A DNA stretch of 7,428 bases from Alphaproteobacteria bacterium (GTDB taxonomy: Bacteria > Pseudomonadota > Alphaproteobacteria > Micropepsales > Micropepsaceae): contig JAFKFF010000186.1 in NCBI GenBank assembly GCA_017307315.1, positions 1-7,428 on the forward strand. Reading direction: 5' to 3'. Below are positions 5,312 to 7,428 of this stretch, one piece after another. The notes below the pieces were generated by a model. It had not been told where the DNA came from, did no database searches, and saw only the letters and a program-made list of their open reading frames with translations. How positions within the stretch are numbered: the first letter of the stretch is position 1; each line of letters starts with the position of its first letter. Made by a program: the position numbers and the translations under genes.

Positions 5312-7132
5312 ATGAGCAGATTTTCCGCCCTGGAACACAAGATCCGGGCATTCGTGCGCGCCAAGAGCGCCAATGTCGCGATGATGTTCGCGCTGTCGCT
5401 GCTGCCTTTGGCGATCGCGGCCGGCGCGGGCCTGGATTATGCGAATGCGATGATGGTCCGGGCCAACATGATGGACGCGCTGGATGCGGCCGCGCTGGCG
5501 GTGGGCAGCCAGGTCAACAACAAGGACACCGACTTCAACAAGCTGGCACAGGATGTCTTCGACGCCAACTATAAGGGGCCCGGTCATCCCACGGTGACGC
5601 CGGATTTCGGCAACCAGTCGGTCAAGGTGACCGGGACGGATAATGTGGCGACGACCACCCTTGCCATGGCCGGCATGCCCAGCATCGCCATTTCCGCGTC
5701 GTCCATGGTGGTGTGGGGTCAGACCAAGCTCTGGGTGTCGCTGGTGCTCGACAATACCGGATCGATGACTCAGACCGACCGGACCGGGCTCAGCAAGATC
5801 GACGCCTTGAAGGACGCGTCGCACCAGTTGCTCGCCAAGCTGCAGGCCGCGGCTGCCTCGGGCAATCCGGGCGACGTCCAGGTCGCGATCATTCCCTTCG
5901 CCAAGGATGTCAATGTCGGCACCGATAAAGTGAATGCCAGCTGGATCGATTGGAGCGATTGGAACATCCAGGTGCCTGGCAATGTACCCGACAAGAGCGT
6001 CGGGCCCGGCAGTTCTTGTCCCTTAAGCCTGCGTTGCGTCAACGGCCCCGGCAGCACCAGTCGCGTGAATTATGTGCCTTCCAGCGGAATGATCTGCCCC
6101 GATGCGGTGGGCAGCTCCAGCACCGGACAGACCGGCCATTACTATGATGGCTGTTACAACAGCATCCAGCAGACCAAGGTCACGGTGACAACCACCGCAT
6201 CGCCGATGAAGGATCGGCAGACCTGCAAAACGGTCAGCAACGTCAATGGGGGCGCGGAAAGCTGCTCCAGCAACAGCGGCTATCCTCAGGGCAACGGCAC
6301 GCCGGACAGCAGCAGCAACGTAAGCTACACTCCCAATTATACCGGCGACAGCACGAGTTCGACACCGCCTGCCATCAGCAATTCCAACACCAATAACGGC
6401 ACCAAGTCTTGCAGTACCGATTATTACGGCGTGAAGACCTGCACCTGGACGCGGACCATCACCTACACAAGCACTGTGGTCACCACGGCAAATACGGCGT
6501 CCGGCCGCTACGACCATAGCTGGATCGTCAACGATCATTCGCTGTGGAAGGGCTGCGTCATGGACCGCAACCAGGACGACGACACCACTTTCGCCACGCC
6601 GGGAAACAAATTCCCGGCCGAGAACAGCGACAGCTGCAATTCCGCCACCGTGATGCCGCTGAATTACAAATGGACCAAGGACAGCAGCGGCGACGATGAC
6701 AATCTCAGCGCCAAGATCGATTCCATGGTGGCCAATGGCGGCACCAACCAGACTATCGGCCTGGCGCATGGCATGCAGATCCAGATGGGCGGCGACCCCT
6801 ACAATGCGCCCAGCCTGCCGGTGAACACCACGCGCTATATCATTCTGCTTTCCGACGGTCTCAACACTATGGACCGCTGGTACGGCAACGGCAGCGATCA
6901 ATCGACCCAGGTGGACGCGCGCATGGCCAAGGCCTGCAAGACCGCGAAGGACAATGGCTTCATTCTCTACACCTTGTTCGTGGATTTGAACGGGGCGCAG
7001 GGCAATTCGCAGGTGCTTCAGAATTGCGCCACCGACACGTCGAAATATTACGACCTGAAAAAGTCGAGTGACATCGTCACCGCCTTCAACGACATCGCGC
7101 AGAAAATCACGAACCTGCGAGTGAGCCACTAG
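5312..7132 (+). CDS. tadG: TadG-like pilus assembly protein with von Willebrand A domain
   Basis: This is probably an inner-membrane anchored, periplasm-facing component of a Tad/Flp pilus. Residues 1-18 are basic and 20-45 form a membrane helix within a TadE/TadG-like N-terminal domain. A vWA domain follows from about 138. Its metal-site (MIDAS) motif is complete: DNTGS (Asp147-Ser151), a Thr in GGTNQT (about 478) and LLSDG (Asp515). The family's conserved IIPFAKDVNVG (193-203) and ASWIDWSDW (209-217) are present. Between them, about 225-400 is a Ser/Thr/Asn-rich insertion with eight cysteines, followed by GCVMDRNQDDDT (414-425), an acidic loop that might bind calcium. Unlike the two pseudopilins, the N-terminus (SANVAMMFAL) lacks the Gly and the Glu at +5, consistent with TadG not being processed. 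It is full length at 606 residues and probably a single-gene transcript, ended by hairpins downstream. Surface adhesion is a plausible role but is inferred. Confidence 0.85.
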   Translation: MSRFSALEHKIRAFVRAKSANVAMMFALSLLPLAIAAGAGLDYANAMMVRANMMDALDAAALAVGSQVNNKDTDFNKLAQDVFDANYKGPGHPTVTPDFGNQSVKVTGTDNVATTTLAMAGMPSIAISASSMVVWGQTKLWVSLVLDNTGSMTQTDRTGLSKIDALKDASHQLLAKLQAAAASGNPGDVQVAIIPFAKDVNVGTDKVNASWIDWSDWNIQVPGNVPDKSVGPGSSCPLSLRCVNGPGSTSRVNYVPSSGMICPDAVGSSSTGQTGHYYDGCYNSIQQTKVTVTTTASPMKDRQTCKTVSNVNGGAESCSSNSGYPQGNGTPDSSSNVSYTPNYTGDSTSSTPPAISNSNTNNGTKSCSTDYYGVKTCTWTRTITYTSTVVTTANTASGRYDHSWIVNDHSLWKGCVMDRNQDDDTTFATPGNKFPAENSDSCNSATVMPLNYKWTKDSSGDDDNLSAKIDSMVANGGTNQTIGLAHGMQIQMGGDPYNAPSLPVNTTRYIILLSDGLNTMDRWYGNGSDQSTQVDARMAKACKTAKDNGFILYTLFVDLNGAQGNSQVLQNCATDTSKYYDLKKSSDIVTAFNDIAQKITNLRVSH

Positions 7133-7142
7133 GACGGGGCGC

Positions 7143-7161
7143 GCGGCATTGCGAATGCCGC
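7143..7161 (+). terminator. Hairpin just after the TadG-like gene
   Basis: GCGGCATT-GCG-AATGCCGC is a perfect 8-base stem with a 3-base loop, beginning 10 bases after the stop codon. No T-run follows, so it may protect the 3' end or assist factor-dependent termination rather than be a full intrinsic terminator. Confidence 0.5.
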
Positions 7162-7191
7162 CGCCGCGTTCCCGCCTCGTGAAGTCGCGAT

Positions 7192-7225
7192 AAATAAAAA
7201 AGGCCGGAGTTGATCTTCGGCCTTT
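7192..7225 (-). terminator. Intrinsic terminator of the right-edge gene, possibly bidirectional
   Basis: On the minus strand AAAGGCCG and CGGCCTTT pair in an 8-base stem (7199-7206 with 7218-7225). The stem extends by three inner pairs, one of them G-T, around a 5-base loop. On the minus strand it is followed by TTTTTTATTT, a strong U-tract, so it fits the gene ending at 7271. On the plus strand only TTTGT follows, so it would terminate the TadG-like transcript weakly. Confidence 0.8.
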
Positions 7226-7270
7226 GTCGTAGCGATAGCCTGCGAAAGAAGACTGCGGTCGCGGCCCGGC

Positions 7271-7428
7271 TTAGTTGCCGGCCGCACCCTTGGCGGTGGC
7301 CTGATGGGCGGCGATCTGGCCATTGGCGGCGTCGAACGCCTCTTTTCCGTCGCCGGGCTGCGGGGTGATCTCGCAATGGGCGGCAGTGCAGCTATAGGTC
7401 ACGCGGCTGGCGCCGCGCCGCAAGGTCA
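7271..7428 (-). CDS. Unrecognised protein, C-terminal 51 residues (partial)
   Basis: The minus-strand frame is open from the right edge to a TAA at 7271-7273, and a good terminator lies 46 bases beyond the stop, which supports a real gene end. The visible tail starts TLRRGASRVTYSCTAAHCEI. It continues through a Gly/Asp segment (PQPGDGKEAFDAANG) and ends in an Ala-rich, low-complexity tail (QATAKGAAGN). The two cysteines form a C-X4-C pair, which might be a disulfide in an exported protein. I do not recognise the family, and the start lies outside the window. Another minus-strand frame here (7107-7376) runs through the terminator and is not credible. Confidence 0.6.
   Translation of the reverse strand, partial: TLRRGASRVTYSCTAAHCEITPQPGDGKEAFDAANGQIAAHQATAKGAAGN

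Noticed and set aside
5185..5574. A 129-codon plus-strand frame starting in the tadE-tadG spacer
   Set aside because: Most of it is the TadG-like gene in another frame; the spacer part is very Lys/Arg-rich with no ribosome site at the TTG start.
6023..7129. A 368-codon minus-strand frame opposite the TadG-like gene
   Set aside because: The plus-strand product has a complete MIDAS motif and conserved vWA segments; the antisense product is Val/Ala/Arg-rich without motifs.

Overview
The window is GC-rich DNA, densely coding on both strands, most likely from an alphaproteobacterium. The evidence is the pairing of btaA/btaB betaine-lipid genes, an outer-membrane protein with a long proline linker before an OmpA-type domain, and a TadE/TadG-type pilus gene group with a large von Willebrand A protein. 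I cannot name a genus.

Layout, left to right. (1) Positions 1-799, minus: the first 266 residues of an OmpA-family outer-membrane protein, with a signal peptide, a small beta-barrel, 31 consecutive prolines and the start of a peptidoglycan-binding OmpA domain. It runs off the left edge. (2) Positions 800-999: a spacer carrying a possible promoter for that gene and a perfect 7+2+7 inverted repeat. (3) Positions 1000-2857, minus: btaA then btaB, overlapping by 23 bases. Together they convert diacylglycerol to the phosphorus-free betaine lipid DGTS. (4) Positions 2858-2977: a short divergent control region with three dyads or boxes, one of them Pho-box-like. (5) Positions 2978-3796, plus: tesB, an acyl-CoA thioesterase II. 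(6) Positions 3809-5043, minus: two small TadE/TadF-type pseudopilin genes, 11 bases apart, convergent with tesB. (7) Positions 5044-5311: a divergent control region with a near-consensus CtrA-like box and two hairpins. (8) Positions 5312-7132, plus: a 606-residue TadG-like vWA protein with a long Ser/Thr/Asn/Cys-rich insertion. (9) Positions 7133-7270: hairpins, including a strong terminator. (10) Positions 7271-7428, minus: the last 51 codons of an unrecognised gene.

The functional themes are the cell envelope: an outer-membrane anchor, membrane lipid remodelling with acyl-CoA hydrolysis, and minor components of a tight-adherence (Tad/Flp) pilus. The core Tad motor, secretin, prepilin peptidase and major pilin genes are not in this window. 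I found no RNA gene, CRISPR array, insertion sequence or attachment site. No wholly new system is evident. The most unusual items are the 31-proline tract, the Cys-containing low-complexity insertion in the vWA protein, an 11-codon A/T-ending patch inside btaB, and the candidate regulatory sites in the two divergent spacers.
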